32,307 nucleotides of DNA from Anaerolineae bacterium (GCA_021162125.1 JAGGZG010000208.1:1-32307); one strand, 5' to 3'. Positions 9,739 to 19,577 are shown, counted from the first letter of the stretch. Numbers and translations: made by a program. Notes: a model not told the origin generated them from the letters alone.

Positions 9739-9767
9739 ATTATACACCCAAGATAGGTGTACGTCAA
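9739..9767 (-). promoter_or_regulatory. Toxin-antitoxin promoter (minus strand)
   Basis: On the minus strand TTGACG (9767-9762), 17-nt spacer, TATAAT (9744-9739); TACACC/GGTGTA half-sites at 9730-9735, 9743-9748 and 9756-9761. Confidence 0.65.
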
Positions 9768-9783
9768 AGGAGCACGTGTTTTA

Positions 9784-11058
9784 ATGTCGGATACCTTGAG
9801 GATTGGTTTCATCTCCACCCGGCTGGCCGGCACCGACGGCGTCTCGCTGGAGACGGCCAAGTGGGCCACCGTGCTGCGCCGCATGGGGCACCAGGTTTTC
9901 TACTGCGCCGGTGAACTGGAGGACGACGGGCCGCCCGGCTTACTCATCCCCGAAGCTCATTTCCACCACCCAGAGAACGAGTGGATCAACGCCCACGCTT
10001 TTGGATGCGAGTCCAGAATCGCGGGGCTGAACTCACGGATCGAGGGGCTGGCCGCGAGCCTGCGTGCCGGGCTCCGGAAATTCATCGAACAGTTCGGCAT
10101 CGACCTCATCATCGCCGAGAATGCGCTGACCATCCCCATGCAGCTTCCACTGGGGCTGGCCATCACTGATCTCATCGAGGAAGCAGGCATCCCGGCCATC
10201 GCCCACCACCACGATTTCTACTGGGAGCGCGCACGTTTCCGCGTCAACTGCGTGGGCGACGCCCTCGACCGCGCCTTCCCGCCGGACTTGCCCACCCTGC
10301 GCCACGTGGTGATCAACTCCATCGCCCAGGGGGAGCTCAAGCGGCGGCGGGGGCTCGATTCCCTGATCGTGCCCAACGTCTTCGATTTCGACACACCCGC
10401 GCCCGGCGTAGATGACTTCAACGCCGACCTGCGTGCCGCCATCGGCCTGGGCGACGATGACCTGTTCATCCTCCAGCCGACGCGGGTGGTGCCCCGCAAG
10501 GGAATCGAGTTGGCCATTGAGTTGCTGCGCCGGCTGGGCGCAGTAACGGGCAAGCATTCGGTGCTGATCATAACTCATCAGGCTGGCGACGAGGGACTGG
10601 ATTACCTGCACAAGCTGCAAAGTCTGGCTCAGGGGGCAGGTGTAGACCTGCGCTACCTGGCCGCGCGTTTCGACACTGCCCGCCACGTCGAGCCCGACGG
10701 GCGCAAGGTCTATGATCTGTGGGACGCCTACGTGCACGCCGATTTCGTCACCTACCCCAGCCGGATCGAGGGCTTCGGCAACGCCCTGATCGAGACGGTT
10801 TATTTTCGCAAACCCGCCCTGGTCAATCGCTACCCGGTCTACGCGGCAGACATCGGGCCACTGGGCTTCGACTTCGTGGAAATTGCCGGTACGGTGACGG
10901 ATATGGCAGTGGAAGGGGTACGACGTCTCTTGACCGACCCCGTACAACGATGCACGGCGGTGGCGCAGAACTATCGGCTGGGGCAGGAGCATTTCTCCTA
11001 CGAGGTTTTACAGGAGAAGCTGGTGACGCTATTGGGCGGGTTGGGATTGCATGGCTGA
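9784..11058 (+). CDS. GT4-family glycosyltransferase (candidate mannosylglucosylglycerate-synthase-like)
   Basis: IGFISTRLAGTDGVSLETAKWATVLRRMGHQVFYCAGE, LQPTRVVPRKGIELAIELLRRL, YPSRIEGFGNALIETVYFRKP (GT4 E-x7-E region). RBS AAGGAG upstream of ATG 9784. Confidence 0.85.
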   Translation: MSDTLRIGFISTRLAGTDGVSLETAKWATVLRRMGHQVFYCAGELEDDGPPGLLIPEAHFHHPENEWINAHAFGCESRIAGLNSRIEGLAASLRAGLRKFIEQFGIDLIIAENALTIPMQLPLGLAITDLIEEAGIPAIAHHHDFYWERARFRVNCVGDALDRAFPPDLPTLRHVVINSIAQGELKRRRGLDSLIVPNVFDFDTPAPGVDDFNADLRAAIGLGDDDLFILQPTRVVPRKGIELAIELLRRLGAVTGKHSVLIITHQAGDEGLDYLHKLQSLAQGAGVDLRYLAARFDTARHVEPDGRKVYDLWDAYVHADFVTYPSRIEGFGNALIETVYFRKPALVNRYPVYAADIGPLGFDFVEIAGTVTDMAVEGVRRLLTDPVQRCTAVAQNYRLGQEHFSYEVLQEKLVTLLGGLGLHG

Positions 11059-11079
11059 TGACTTCGCGCAATGCCGCCT

Positions 11080-11108
11080 TTGCTGTCGGCGCTATGCCGT
11101 GCTATAAT
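11080..11108 (+). promoter_or_regulatory. Promoter upstream of the GT81-like gene
   Basis: TTGCTG (11080-11085), 17-nt spacer, TATAAT (11103-11108). Confidence 0.55.
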
Positions 11109-11152
11109 TAATCGACATTGACGACTACCAACGAATAAATCAGGAGAAAAGA

Positions 11153-12394
11153 ATGCCACACGAAAACATTTTGCGTGAGGACGCTCAAAAGCGCGTCCAA
11201 GAGATCGGCCAGGCGGATATTCTGGTCGGCATCCCCAGCTACAACAACGCGGCGACAATAGGCCACGTGGTGCGCATGGCAACCCAGGGCATGGTGGAAT
11301 ACTTCCCAGACTTGCGGCCGGTGCTGGTCAACTCTGACGGCGGCTCGCCGGACGGCACGCGCCAGGTGGTGCTGGATACCCCGGTGCCGGATGGGGTGGA
11401 GAAAATCGCCACCGTCTACCAGGGACCTTCCGGCAAGGGTAGCTCCTTCCGCACCATTTTTGAGATCGCCCGTGCGCTGGGGGTGCGGGCCTGCGTAGTA
11501 GTGGATAGCGACCTGCGCAGCATCGCCCCCTGGTGGATTGAGCGCCTGGCTGGACCTGTCATCAAGGAGGGTTATGGCTACGTCACCCCCTATTACACGC
11601 GCCACAAGTACGATGGCACCATCACCAACAACGTGGTCTACCCCATGACGCGCATGCTCTACGGAGTGGACGTGCGCCAGCCCATCGGCGGCGATTTCGG
11701 TTTCTCCAGCGAACTGCTGCATACTTATCTATCCCAGGACGTCTGGGAGACCGATGTGGCCCGCTACGGCATTGACATCTGGATGACGACCACGGCCATC
11801 AACGCCGGTGTGAAAATCTGTCAGGCGCGCATGGGAGCCAAGATTCACGACGTCAAAGACCCGGCGGCTGCTCTGGGGCCGATGTTCGTCCAGGTAGTGG
11901 GCACGCTGTTCTCACTGATGTCCCGCTACGAAGACAGGTGGAAGGCAGTGACTGGCAGCCAGCTCGCCCCAATGTACGGGCCGGAGGTAGACCTGGAGCC
12001 GGAGCCGGTGGCCGTCACCCTGAAGCTGATGATTGACAAACTGCGAGCCGGGGCGCAGGAGCAGGCGCAGCTCTGGCAACGCATTCTGTCCCCCCAGAAT
12101 CTGGAAGCGGTGCGCGAGATTGCCGCCCTACCCCACGAGGACTACGCCTTCCCGGCGGAGCTGTGGGCGCAGATCGTGTTCGACTTCGCCGTGGCTTACA
12201 ACAAGAGTGGGCTCGATCCAGAGAGGGTGATCCTGGGGATGACCCCGCTATACTACGGGCGCACGGCGGGGTTGGTGGTGCAGAGCCGGGAAATGAGCAG
12301 CGCCGAGTTCGAGGAGCAAGTAATCCAGGCCCAGGCACGGGTGTTTGAGGAGTTGAAACCACAACTGATTGAGAAGTGGGAGGCCGCTTCGTAG
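11153..12394 (+). CDS. GT81-like glycosyltransferase (glucosylglycerate synthase / glucosyl-3-phosphoglycerate synthase type)
   Basis: DILVGIPSYNNAATIGHVVRMATQGM..., GKGSSFRTIFEIARALGVRACVVVDSDLRSIAPWWIERLAGPV, YPMTRMLYGVDVRQPIGGDFGFS. Confidence 0.8.
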   Translation: MPHENILREDAQKRVQEIGQADILVGIPSYNNAATIGHVVRMATQGMVEYFPDLRPVLVNSDGGSPDGTRQVVLDTPVPDGVEKIATVYQGPSGKGSSFRTIFEIARALGVRACVVVDSDLRSIAPWWIERLAGPVIKEGYGYVTPYYTRHKYDGTITNNVVYPMTRMLYGVDVRQPIGGDFGFSSELLHTYLSQDVWETDVARYGIDIWMTTTAINAGVKICQARMGAKIHDVKDPAAALGPMFVQVVGTLFSLMSRYEDRWKAVTGSQLAPMYGPEVDLEPEPVAVTLKLMIDKLRAGAQEQAQLWQRILSPQNLEAVREIAALPHEDYAFPAELWAQIVFDFAVAYNKSGLDPERVILGMTPLYYGRTAGLVVQSREMSSAEFEEQVIQAQARVFEELKPQLIEKWEAAS

Positions 12395-12398
12395 AGGT

Positions 12399-12451
12399 GA
12401 GACAGCGTCTCGCCCGGCCGCCTGTGTCGGGCCAGGGGCCCGACCTACAGG
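12399..12451. terminator. Two adjacent hairpins between convergent genes (possible bidirectional terminator or REP-like element)
   Basis: GAGAC-AGC-GTCTC (12399-12411) and GTCGGGCC-AGG-GGCCCGAC (12426-12444) with outer CCTGT/ACAGG pairing. Confidence 0.5.
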
Positions 12452-12459
12452 TCTCGCTG

Positions 12460-13404
12460 CTATTCGGGGCGGGTGCCGATCAAGCCGGCGCCGGCCGCCA
12501 AATCCTGCATCTCGCGGGTGATTGCCTGTTTGCGGGCCGCCTGTACCGCCAGCGTCAGCTCGGCGATGAGCCGCTCGGCGTTCTGGGTAGCTCCCTCCAG
12601 CAATTGAAAGCGAGCCGAATGTTCCGCCGCAGCCGACTCCAACAAAAGCCCGTACAGGCTGACCGCTATCCACTGCTCAACCACGCGGGCGTACAGACTC
12701 AGGGGATCGGTCTCGATGATAGGGGGAGGCCAGAGCTCGGTCGAAGGCCCTCGCTCGTCGGGGGAGCGGCCGGTTACCTGCCCTGCTGAGGGCAACTGCG
12801 GAGGGATCAGCCGCATAACCGCCGGTGCATAACGTGCCGTCCCGCGATAGGCATTGTAAATCAAATCAACCACGTCCAGGTCATATTCCTCGTAGCGAGC
12901 CAGCCACTGGCGGGTCAGATCGAGGGCCAGACGGTAGGTCGGCAACGCAGTCACCGATAATGCGCCCGACCAGGCCAATGACCGCCGGTACCGCCGGAAA
13001 AGGCGGGCCACCCGCGTGCCCAGGGCCATGAGCTCCACCTGTGCACCGCTCACCGACAACTCGGCCAGATACCGTTCAGCACGCCCGACGACCGTCGTGT
13101 TGAACCCACCGCATAATCCACGTTCGCTCCCGATCACCAGCACCGCGATGCGCGCGGGTGACGGGGGCGTTTTGCGTCTACTGCGCCAGCCAGCCAGCAG
13201 TCTCCGGCGTAGCGGGCTCGGCCGAATGTGGGACAATAATGGTGGCAACATGGCCATTAATCGCTCCGCGTAACGGCGCACGTCATCTCCCCGACTGAGC
13301 GCCGTCCTCCAGCTTCCTAACGAGATTGTTCGCAGGGCGCCGAGGATAGGCTCTACGGTGCGGATATTATCCAGGCGGGTTTGGGCGCGTTCTATGTCTT
13401 CCAT
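12460..13404 (-). CDS. atpG: N-ATPase gamma subunit
   Basis: Gamma-type N-terminus (EDIERAQTRLDNIRTVEPILGALRTISLGSWRTA), GSERGLCGGFNTTVV, C-terminal helix; last gene of the atp operon. Confidence 0.88.
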   Translation of the reverse strand: MEDIERAQTRLDNIRTVEPILGALRTISLGSWRTALSRGDDVRRYAERLMAMLPPLLSHIRPSPLRRRLLAGWRSRRKTPPSPARIAVLVIGSERGLCGGFNTTVVGRAERYLAELSVSGAQVELMALGTRVARLFRRYRRSLAWSGALSVTALPTYRLALDLTRQWLARYEEYDLDVVDLIYNAYRGTARYAPAVMRLIPPQLPSAGQVTGRSPDERGPSTELWPPPIIETDPLSLYARVVEQWIAVSLYGLLLESAAAEHSARFQLLEGATQNAERLIAELTLAVQAARKQAITREMQDLAAGAGLIGTRPE

Positions 13405-13414
13405 ACGCCTACGC

Positions 13415-13735
13415 TCAGTAAATCTCGAAGCGGTCGAGGTCCCAGATGAAAACGGCCGCGCCCCCCACCTCGGCTGTCGCCGGAGCGGTGGCCGGGGCCA
13501 ACATTGCCTCAGGCCCGGCGCTCTCCAATGGCACGTGCGAGCGGCAGTGCTTGCGGATAATGGTCAGCACTCGCTCCAGGTTTCTTTTCTCCACGGCAAT
13601 AAAAAGAGTCTGTTGAGCCTGGCGCAGCGCGCCCCCCCGGCTATCGCTGAAAGTTGCCGTGTGCCCGGCGGCCACCAGCGCCTCCAATACGCGGCCTGCT
13701 TCGTCGCGGGGCACCACCGCCATCACCATTTTCAT
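13415..13735 (-). CDS. DarA/PstA-like (PII-like, DUF970-type) cyclic-di-AMP receptor homologue within the atp operon
   Basis: MKMVMAVVPRDEAGRVLEALVAAGHTATFSDSRGGALRQAQQTLFIAVEKRNLERVLTIIRKHC... EVGGAAVFIWDLDRFEIY; resembles recalled B. subtilis DarA/YaaQ at both ends. ATGA overlap with the atpA stop. Confidence 0.85.
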   Translation of the reverse strand: MKMVMAVVPRDEAGRVLEALVAAGHTATFSDSRGGALRQAQQTLFIAVEKRNLERVLTIIRKHCRSHVPLESAGPEAMLAPATAPATAEVGGAAVFIWDLDRFEIY

Positions 13736-15405
13736 CGCTTCCCTCCTCCCAGCCAGGTTGCGCGATATTCGGCAAACATCGTCATCAGCGCCTGCCGTGC
13801 TTCCTCAGTCAGCTCACCGCTGCGGTTGATCTGGTGGTATAATCCCGGATGTTCGGTCTCGAAACGGGCCAGCAACCCGCTCTCAAAGGCCGGCACGTCC
13901 TCCGGCAGGACGTCGTCCAGTACTCCCTCCACAGCCGCCAGCAGGATCGAGATCTGCGCAGCCAGTGATAGCGGACAATGGGGAGGCTGTTTAAGCGCGG
14001 CCCGCAGGCGCTCCCCACGCCGAATCTGGCGTTGGGTAGCCTCGTCCACCTCGGTGCCGAAGCGGGCGAAGCGGGCCACTTCCTCGAACTGGGCCAGCTC
14101 CAGCCGCAGGTGGCGAGCCACGGCGCGCATCGCTGCCGTCTGCGCTGCCCCGCCCACGCGCGATACCGATTGCCCCACGTTCACGGCGGGCTTGAAGCCA
14201 CGGTTGAATAGCTCAGTGTCGAGCACGATTTGCCCATCCGTGATGGAGATCAAATTGGTGGGAATGTAGGCCGAGATGTGACCGCGCTGTGTCTCGACGA
14301 TCGGCAGGGCCGTCAGCGAGCCCCCGCCTGCCTCAGCACTCAACTTGCACGCTCGTTCCAGGAGTCGGGCGTGCAGGTAGAAAACGTCGCCGGGGTATGC
14401 CTCGCGGCCCGGCGGCCGGCGCAATAGCAGGCTCAGCTCCCGGTAGGTATCGGCGTGTTTGGAGAGGTCGTCGTAGACGATCAGCACATCGCGCCCCTCG
14501 TACATCAGGAACTCGGCCATGGTACAGCCAGCATAAGGAGCCAGATAGCGCAGCGCGGGCGGGTCGTCAGGGCTGGAGACGACTATGATGGTGTACGAGA
14601 GAGCATCGTGGGCGCGCAACGTTTCGATGATGGCCAGCGTGGACGATTTCTTCTGGCCGATGGCTACGTAAACGCACAGCACTCCGGTGTTGCGCTGATT
14701 GATAATGGCATCTACAGCCACGGTCGTTTTACCGGTCTGCCGGTCACCGATGATCAGCTCACGCTGTCCGCGGCCGATGGGCACCAGCGCATCCACTATT
14801 TTCAGTCCGGTGTGCAATGGCTCGTGCACCGGTTCCCGCTCGATGATGCCCGGCGCGTCGCGCTCCAGGTAATGGAACCCGGCGGCGTTAACCGGCCCGT
14901 GACCATCTAACGGCTCGCCCAGCGGGTTGACCACCCGGCCCAGCAGATCGTGTCCCACCGGCACGCGCAGTCGCTCGCCGCTGGCCGTCACCAAATCCCC
15001 ACCCTGGATACCCTCGTCGGGACCGAGCAAGATCACGTCAATGAGCTCGTGATCCAGGTTCAGGATCATGCCTTGCGCGCCGGTGGGGAACACGACCAGT
15101 TCGTCGGTACGCGCCCCGGGCAAGCCCGAAAGTGTGGACACCCCATCGCCAATGCGCTGCACCGTGCCCACATCGTGGAAGCGCACCTGGCTGACCAGTT
15201 GACCGGCCTGTTCGCGCAGCACCTGGAGCAGTGACGGGATGTCCGGCTGTACCTGTGGCAAACCGGACAGTGTGGCCACTGTATCGCTGATGCGTTGCAC
15301 TATGCCAGCTTCATGAAAGCGCGCCGTGCTGCCCTGTTGATCGGCTTGCTGACGAAGCACGCGCAGCAACGATGCCACGTCAGGCTGTGGGGCTGGCTCA
15401 CTCAT
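13732..15405 (-). CDS. atpA: N-ATPase alpha subunit with tandemly duplicated N-terminal segment
   Basis: GDRQTGKTTVAVDAIINQ P-loop, ISITDGQIVLDTELFNRGFKPAVNVGQSVSRVGG; residues 9-54 repeated as 55-100. Confidence 0.95.
   Translation of the reverse strand: MSEPAPQPDVASLLRVLRQQADQQGSTARFHEAGIVQRISDTVATLSGLPQVQPDIPSLLQVLREQAGQLVSQVRFHDVGTVQRIGDGVSTLSGLPGARTDELVVFPTGAQGMILNLDHELIDVILLGPDEGIQGGDLVTASGERLRVPVGHDLLGRVVNPLGEPLDGHGPVNAAGFHYLERDAPGIIEREPVHEPLHTGLKIVDALVPIGRGQRELIIGDRQTGKTTVAVDAIINQRNTGVLCVYVAIGQKKSSTLAIIETLRAHDALSYTIIVVSSPDDPPALRYLAPYAGCTMAEFLMYEGRDVLIVYDDLSKHADTYRELSLLLRRPPGREAYPGDVFYLHARLLERACKLSAEAGGGSLTALPIVETQRGHISAYIPTNLISITDGQIVLDTELFNRGFKPAVNVGQSVSRVGGAAQTAAMRAVARHLRLELAQFEEVARFARFGTEVDEATQRQIRRGERLRAALKQPPHCPLSLAAQISILLAAVEGVLDDVLPEDVPAFESGLLARFETEHPGLYHQINRSGELTEEARQALMTMFAEYRATWLGGGKR
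15106..15381 (-). repeat. Tandem in-frame duplication (2 x 138 nt / 46 aa) in atpA
   Basis: DVASLLRVLRQQADQQGSTARFHEAGIVQRISDTVATLSGLPQVQP vs DIPSLLQVLREQAGQLVSQVRFHDVGTVQRIGDGVSTLSGLPGART: 27 of 46 identical by hand count. Confidence 0.92.
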
Positions 15406-16192
15406 TGCCTACGCGCTCCTTGAGGGCTGTCTTGAGGGCTGTGGAGACACTCTCGCGCAGCTCGGCCAATTGCCCGGCGACGGAATTGTCCACGATTGTG
15501 TCGCCCAGGCGCACCCGCAAGCCGGCCACCAGCGTGGGGTCGACTTTCAATTCCAGGTTCACGTGGCGATCGGCCAGCGCGGTGAAAGTGCGCACCAGCA
15601 GCCCCTGCTGTTCCGGGGAAAGTGGCCGCGCGGTCGTCACGTAGACTGTGGGCTCCCGATCGCCCAGCGAACGGCGGAAGGTCTCTACCCGCTGCATCTC
15701 ACTGCGTCCCAGTTCCCAGATGCGGTCGCTGAGCTGTTTGACCAGTGCGTCGTGCATCTCCGGCGGCGCTATGCGACCGAGCACCTTCCCGCTGACGTCC
15801 AGGATAGCATCCAGGAGTTCGTCGTGAAAGCTATCCACCGCCTGGCGTCGCCACCGGCGGGCGTCGGCGTGGGCCTCGGCCAGGATGCGTTCGACCTCGG
15901 CCTGGGCCTCCTGTAACAACGCCTGCCGCTCAGCCTCCGCCTGCTCACGGGCAGCAGTGATGATGGCCGCCGCTTCTTCATCGGCTTTCGCCAGCCGCTC
16001 CTCCAGCTCGGCGCGCAACCTGGCTGCCTCTTCACGCTCCTGGGCTAACTCGCGGAGCAGCCGCTCTTTCTCGGCCGTGCGCTGTGCCACGTTACGTATC
16101 ACTGGCTGGAACAGAAAGTGATTGAGCAGCGCCACGAGCACCAGGAAATTAATAACCTGAAATATAACTGTGGCCCAATCCAGATTCAACAT
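15398..16192 (-). CDS. atpF: N-ATPase b subunit fused to a delta-like C-terminal domain
   Basis: N-terminal TM plus charged coiled coil (b), then VYVTTARPLSPEQQGLLVRTFTALADRHVNLELKVDPTLVAGLRVRLGDTIVDNSVAGQLAEL (delta/OSCP C-terminal motif). Confidence 0.9.
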   Translation of the reverse strand: MLNLDWATVIFQVINFLVLVALLNHFLFQPVIRNVAQRTAEKERLLRELAQEREEAARLRAELEERLAKADEEAAAIITAAREQAEAERQALLQEAQAEVERILAEAHADARRWRRQAVDSFHDELLDAILDVSGKVLGRIAPPEMHDALVKQLSDRIWELGRSEMQRVETFRRSLGDREPTVYVTTARPLSPEQQGLLVRTFTALADRHVNLELKVDPTLVAGLRVRLGDTIVDNSVAGQLAELRESVSTALKTALKERVGNE

Positions 16193-16201
16193 TGCCCGTC
16201 C

Positions 16202-16471
16202 CTAGAAGAAACGGTCGAGCAGCGGGTTAGCGAAGATCAGAACCAGGCAAATCAACAGCACGTAGATTGCCGTTGATTCCAACAGCGCCATCGAGATAAA
16301 CAGCGTGGCGCGTATGCGGTCGGCAACCTCCGGCTGGCGGGTCATCCCCTCCAGCGCTTTGAGCACCGCCCGCCCTTCGACTATGGCCGGGGTGATCGTA
16401 CCAAACAGGATCATCACCCCCGAAGTAACGATAGTGACCAGTGTGACCAGCGTTCCAGGTGAAATCTCCAT
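16202..16471 (-). CDS. atpE: N-ATPase c subunit (rotor ring)
   Basis: Two-TM proteolipid: GTITPAIVEGRAVLKALEGMTRQPEVADRIRATLFISMALLESTAIYVLLICLVLIFANPL; ATG at 16471 preceded by AAAGGAG. Confidence 0.93.
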   Translation of the reverse strand: MEISPGTLVTLVTIVTSGVMILFGTITPAIVEGRAVLKALEGMTRQPEVADRIRATLFISMALLESTAIYVLLICLVLIFANPLLDRFF

Positions 16472-16530
16472 ACCACTGACTCCTTTCATCATCGTAATTT
16501 AGGTTAGTCTACTATGTGATTGGGATTCGG

Positions 16531-17199
16531 TCATTGCTCGCTCGCCTCCAGCCCGGCGCCGATGTAGACGGTGGCCAGAACAGTGAAGATGTATGCCTGC
16601 AAGACGCCGGTGAGCATACTGAAAGCGACCAGGGGCAAGGGCACGATCAATGGCACCAGGGCAAAGATGACGGCCACGATCATCTCGGTGCTGAGGACGT
16701 TGCCGAACAGACGTAAGGTGAGCGATAGGGTACGGCTCAGCTGCCCAACGAGCTCCAGGGGCAGCATGAAAATCGGCGAAGCCATGGCTTTGAAGTAGCC
16801 CACTATCCCTTTGGCGCGGATGCCGAAATAGTGGACCGAGAAAAAGACGACCAGGGCCAGCGACAGCGGCGTATTGATGTCACGGGTGGGAGAGACGATG
16901 GGGAACATCCTACCGTTGGGCAGCGGGATCGTTGGCAAGATACTCAGCAGATTGGCGAAGGCGATGAAAATGGCGAGGGTGCCCAACAGCGGCAGGTACG
17001 GCCCCGCTGGCCGGCCCATCACGCCGGAGATGGTATCAATCAGGAAATCCACCAGCATCTCCAAAGCCATTGGCCGGCGGCGACCTATAATGGCCGCTGC
17101 TCCTACGATGATGGCCATCATGATCCAGGTCGAGACGATCGTGTCGCGCACCGGTATACCCAAAATGGTGAACATTGCCCGCGGGAATACGCCTTCCAC
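16531..17199 (-). CDS. atpB: N-ATPase a subunit
   Basis: ELVGQLSRTLSLTLRLFGNVLSTEMIV (conserved Arg region) in a multi-TM protein. Confidence 0.92.
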   Translation of the reverse strand: MEGVFPRAMFTILGIPVRDTIVSTWIMMAIIVGAAAIIGRRRPMALEMLVDFLIDTISGVMGRPAGPYLPLLGTLAIFIAFANLLSILPTIPLPNGRMFPIVSPTRDINTPLSLALVVFFSVHYFGIRAKGIVGYFKAMASPIFMLPLELVGQLSRTLSLTLRLFGNVLSTEMIVAVIFALVPLIVPLPLVAFSMLTGVLQAYIFTVLATVYIGAGLEASEQ

Positions 17200-17229
17200 T
17201 TCTTCACTCCTGTTCCAACGACCAAATTC

Positions 17230-17499
17230 CTATGCAGCTCGAAACCCAAGCCAACGTACCATCCCCCACCGAGCAATCCACAACCCGGTAAAAGCCAGCA
17301 GCCCGGGCGCGATGCCCTGTTGCAACGCGACGACCAACACGCCGCCGGCGGCCACCCACCGCAACAGTGCCCCACCCCACGCCCACACCAGCGCATGGCC
17401 GGGCGCATCTGGCCGGATGTAGCCCACCGCCCACCACAGGACCAGCGCGTTCAACACGCCCACCGCCCCGCCGACGAACAACCATAGTGCGACCATCAT
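17230..17499 (-). CDS. atpR: N-ATPase AtpR-like small membrane protein
   Basis: 89-aa, three predicted hydrophobic segments with intramembrane Arg (GGALLRWVAAGG; LWIARWGMVRWLGF); positioned between atpQ and atpB, ATGA overlap with atpQ. Confidence 0.8.
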   Translation of the reverse strand: MMVALWLFVGGAVGVLNALVLWWAVGYIRPDAPGHALVWAWGGALLRWVAAGGVLVVALQQGIAPGLLAFTGLWIARWGMVRWLGFRAA

Positions 17500-17776
17500 C
17501 CTGTCTCAGTCTCGTTCTCTTTATCTTCCTGCTCAGCACGCTGCCGGTCGCGCTCGATCGCACGGCGGATGGCGCGGGCCACGTTGTAGAAGCCCGTGCC
17601 GATGCCCATCACTAACAGTCCCATAGTGAAGACGTAGCCAGTGCGCAGCCAGCGGTCCAGAAAGTGCCCCAGCAACGTCCCGCCGAAGATCGGCACGGCC
17701 AGGTCCCAGCCCAGCGACATAGCCACCCTTGCATCGCGCCAGGCGGCGGGCCACACATCCCGGTCCGGTTCCCTTT

Positions 17777-17780
<4 letters not shown>
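17496..17780 (-). CDS. atpQ: N-ATPase AtpQ-like (AtpI/AtpZ-type) small membrane protein
   Basis: DARVAMSLGWDLAVPIFGGTLLGHFLDRWLRTGYVFTMGLLVMGIGTGFYNVARAI; ATGA overlap with atpC stop. Confidence 0.8.

Positions 17781-19577
<1,797 letters not shown>

Noticed and set aside
10033-10992. 319-aa minus-strand ORF opposite the GT4 gene
   Set aside because: Shadow ORF of a clear GT4 glycosyltransferase.
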